Source: CAVPRW01 sp046727435 [NCBI: bacterium] (lineage in GTDB: Bacteria > Tectomicrobia > Entotheonellia > J063). Taken from it: a DNA stretch of 15,149 nt. The number at the start of each line of letters is the position of its first letter. The first letter of the stretch is position 1. The translations under genes were made by a program, and so were the position numbers. The stretch is from positions 1-15,149 of the forward strand of contig JBKPCR010000066.1 in assembly GCA_046727435.1 (NCBI GenBank), in the 5' to 3' direction. Of this stretch, positions 13,549 to 15,149 are shown piece by piece. The notes under the pieces are model-generated. The model saw only the letters and a program-made list of their open reading frames with translations. It had not been told where the DNA came from and did no database searches.

Positions 13549-13980
13549 TCACGGGTGAGACGGCAACCCTGCGGGGCGGTCGCACGGCACCGTCCCCATG
13601 TCCGCGGGCATGCAGACCTCGAGGAGCTCCAGATCATCCGAGGTGCGGATCTCGTTGTGGCGCATGCCGCCCGGGATGAACAGCGACTCACCCGCCTCAA
13701 GGCACAGCCGCTCACCGGTCTCGAATTCCAGTTCGACCCAGCCCTTCAGGGCGTAGACGAACTGGCCGTCGCAGACGTGATAATGCCACCCGGTCGGCTC
13801 CGTCATACCGGTGATGGCCGACATCACTTGGGCGCGCATCGCGCCGTGGCTGGCGTCGGTGACGCCAAGGTCACGATATTTGAGGAACTCCCGCCGTCCC
13901 GGGACGAACGGTGCGGTCTCCTTCGTGGCATGGCGGAGCTTCATGACCGGCTTCTCTGTCGCGTGGACCGTTGCAGACAT
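13549..13980 (-). CDS. Cupin-domain protein
   Basis: 143 aa, the only clear - strand gene. AGGAGG (complement of 13988-13993) stands seven bases before its ATG. One cupin barrel: motif 1 GWHYHVCDGQFVYALKG (64-80) with metal-ligand His66 and His68, where the usual Glu ligand is Gln73; motif 2 GESLFIPGGMRHN (97-109) with His108. Residues 84-98 (LEFETGERLCLEAG) link them. Small single-domain cupins act as dioxygenases, isomerases or binding proteins; the substrate is unknown, and the Gln at the Glu site may alter metal affinity. A TATACT -10-like box lies on the - strand at 14014-14019 without a good -35. It sits between decayed stretches and has no operon partner, hinting at acquisition as a single gene. 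Confidence 0.85.
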   Translation of the reverse strand: MSATVHATEKPVMKLRHATKETAPFVPGRREFLKYRDLGVTDASHGAMRAQVMSAITGMTEPTGWHYHVCDGQFVYALKGWVELEFETGERLCLEAGESLFIPGGMRHNEIRTSDDLELLEVCMPADMGTVPCDRPAGLPSHP

Positions 13981-14510
13981 GTGGGACCTCCTAAAACGTG
14001 CCGCGGATAGGAAGTATACAGATAGGACATATTACCGCATTTTTCCCCCAGTGCAAACATGGCCATGACTGACTCTGATGGTGAAGTCGCGGTGATCGAT
14101 CTCCAACGCCATGGGAGTGAGTTCCACCTGAAGAATGTACTCGGTCTCTCTGGCCTTCAAATGCCGTAGGCAAGACCGTTTGTCCATGCTTTTTTTGAAT
14201 TAACCAACAGAGTCACGACTTCCTTGACGTTGGTGGGGAATTCCGCCGACTCACCTGAACTCATCCTCAGGCCGTCGCCTGCTACTGGCCATGATGCCGA
14301 AATTCTCGAAGTATAAGATCCGTATTTGGGCTATGATGGCGAAAAATTTCCGTATCAGCAATCCCAACGGACGATGAGATCCACATCTCGCGTAGGGCCG
14401 TTAGGAGGGTTACGTGGAAACATTTCCATATGCTCAATGGTGAGGTGCTCGATTATCAGCAGCTCTCTACGAACGATGCGTAGGCGTCTCTACAAGAGGG
14501 GGGATTTCCC
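13981..14510. other. Gene-poor stretch with short uncertain ORFs
   Basis: No recognisable gene. Two short frames overlap on opposite strands. On +, 14059-14169 (36 aa) contains EVAVIDLQRHGSEFHLKNVL. On -, 14187-14032 (51 aa) contains ETEYILQVELTPMALEIDH and lies 51 bases upstream of the cupin. Neither has a good ribosome site. Both could be traces of old genes; the - frame looks slightly more protein-like. Around 14290-14350 two similar phrases (ATGATGCCGAAATTCTCG and ATGATGGCGAAAAATTTCCG) form an imperfect direct repeat. A seven-T run lies at 14190-14196. The end holds the ribosome site of the next gene. Confidence 0.4.
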
Positions 14511-14933
14511 ATGTCGGATCAACACAAGGCCATTGTCGGCCGTTGGCTAGATGAACTGTGGAACAAGGGGAATGTGGCGATCGTCGACGAACTCGGCGCG
14601 CCCGACGTCCTTGTCTCCTATCCTTTGACGGGGGAACTGCGCGGCCATGATCGTGTGAAGCAGGTCATCAGCCAGTTTCGGGCGGCGTTTCCTGATGCCT
14701 TCTTCAGCGTGGTAGGGGATCTCATTGCCGAAGGCGACCACGTCGTCGCCCGATGGCAAGGCCAAGCTACCCAGAAAGGGGCCTTCGGTGCCATCCCTGT
14801 GACCGGGAAGTCGGCCACCTGGATGGGCATCAGCATTTTCCGCCTTGCCCACGGCAAGGTCGTGGAAGAAATCGGCGAAGAGGATGCGTTGAGCATGCTG
14901 CAACAGCTCGGTGTCATGCCCACGTTAGGGTAG
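14511..14933 (+). CDS. SnoaL-like ester cyclase / NTF2-fold protein
   Basis: 140 aa with a GAGGGGGG ribosome site (14495-14502). The opening HKAIVGRWLDELWNKGNVAIVDEL, the GHDRVKQVISQFRAAFPDAFFSVVGDLIAEGDHVVARWQ centre with its ARWxGxATxxG strand, and GKSATWMGISIFRLAHGKVVEEIGEEDALSMLQQLG are the pattern of SnoaL-type predicted ester cyclases (NTF2-like cone fold). Members cyclise polyketides, or act as hydrolases or isomerases; many have no known substrate. No polyketide synthase is nearby. It may be read together with the oxidoreductase that begins 168 bases downstream, though a palindrome separates them. Confidence 0.87.
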   Translation: MSDQHKAIVGRWLDELWNKGNVAIVDELGAPDVLVSYPLTGELRGHDRVKQVISQFRAAFPDAFFSVVGDLIAEGDHVVARWQGQATQKGAFGAIPVTGKSATWMGISIFRLAHGKVVEEIGEEDALSMLQQLGVMPTLG

Positions 14934-14953
14934 CGTGGGCGCAGGCCTGCGCC
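14918..14953 (+). repeat. Overlapping hairpin and 16-base palindrome at the SnoaL stop
   Basis: GCCCACG (14918-14924) pairs with CGTGGGC (14934-14940) around the TAG stop codon. The bases GGCGCAGG-CCTGCGCC (14938-14953) make a perfect 16-base palindrome that shares three bases with the first stem. The two structures exclude each other in part. No T-run follows. The gap to the next gene (14954-15101) contains a GC-rich 44-codon frame from ATG 14990 that I do not regard as a gene. Confidence 0.45.
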
Positions 14954-15101
14954 ATCATCCGCCGCGCCAGGAGAGAGATAGGAGCCACGATGCTGGGACG
15001 GTCGCCTGTCGGTGCGAGGTCCGCCCGCCCGCCGCTGTGTTCTTTCTGTCGGATGTCTCGGATACGGTTGTCAAATGGTGCGAATGAACAGGAGGGGCGT
15101 C

Positions 15102-15149
15102 ATGGCACAGGGAACCTATGACATCATCACCGTGGGTGGTGGCCTGGGC
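15102..15149 (+). CDS. FAD-dependent oxidoreductase, N-terminal fragment at window edge
   Basis: Only 16 codons are in the window, reading MAQGTYDIITVGGGLG. The beta strand YDIITV followed by GGGLG is the start of a Rossmann dinucleotide-binding motif (GxGxxG), typical of FAD-dependent monooxygenases and dehydrogenases. AGGAGGGG (15090-15097) precedes the ATG at 15102. The gene runs off the right edge and nothing more specific can be said. Confidence 0.75.
   Translation, partial: MAQGTYDIITVGGGLG

Noticed and set aside
13537-14010. 157-aa + strand frame opposite the cupin gene
   Set aside because: It is the shadow of a well-supported cupin and has Arg/Pro/His-rich, unstructured composition.

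Overview
The window looks like a chromosomal stretch from a high-GC, Gram-negative-type bacterium. The MCE/MlaD protein implies an outer membrane, and most starts have strong AGGAGG-type ribosome sites. The gene mix (MCE, Ldh2-type dehydrogenase, PAC2, GT21-like glycosyltransferase, radical SAM, many toxin-antitoxin remnants) and the abundant intergenic hairpin repeats recall uncultured soil, sponge or sediment lineages such as Tectomicrobia or Methylomirabilota. That taxonomic guess is weak inference. Nearly all real genes are on the + strand; only a cupin gene is on the - strand.

Left part (1-6080): a heptamer-based hairpin repeat (13-99) precedes an MCE/MlaD-like lipid-transport protein with a repetitive C-terminal tail. 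Then come an Ldh2-family malate/L-lactate dehydrogenase, a PAC2-family protein, and a tight two-gene unit: a membrane glycosyltransferase of the ceramide glucosyltransferase/HpnI type (start GTG 3701) and a radical SAM protein with a Cys-rich tail (start GTG 4941).

Middle (6179-8474): a promoter candidate leads into a TPR protein, an unrecognised small protein overlapping it by one base, and then the most interesting gene of the window. This is a heavy-metal-associated (HMA) domain reading frame at 6926-7249 in which the second cysteine of the metal-binding CxxC is an in-frame TGA. A stem-loop fitting the bacterial SECIS model follows the TGA, so this is a candidate CxxU selenoprotein. ThiE and a RidA-family protein follow.

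At 8634-8891 lies a short N-terminal piece of a glycine/sarcosine/betaine reductase component B (GrdE-like) protein. That enzyme family works with selenoproteins, which fits a selenium-using host. A near-consensus sigma-70 promoter overlaps its stop codon and drives an unrecognised 208-aa protein. An unrecognised 160-aa protein with a RelE/ParE-like tail and a branched-chain aminotransferase follow.

Right part (11433-14510) is a decaying accessory zone: two DUF433 antitoxins, a DUF5615 toxin whose body is lost, an intact VapB-like antitoxin, and a PIN toxin interrupted by TGA at a position where I expect tryptophan. There are also two long gene-poor stretches and a cupin gene. The window ends with a SnoaL-like protein and the first 16 codons of a FAD-dependent oxidoreductase. 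A dispersed GC-rich hairpin repeat (CTCTCCC/GGGAGAG core) sits in at least four intergenic gaps.
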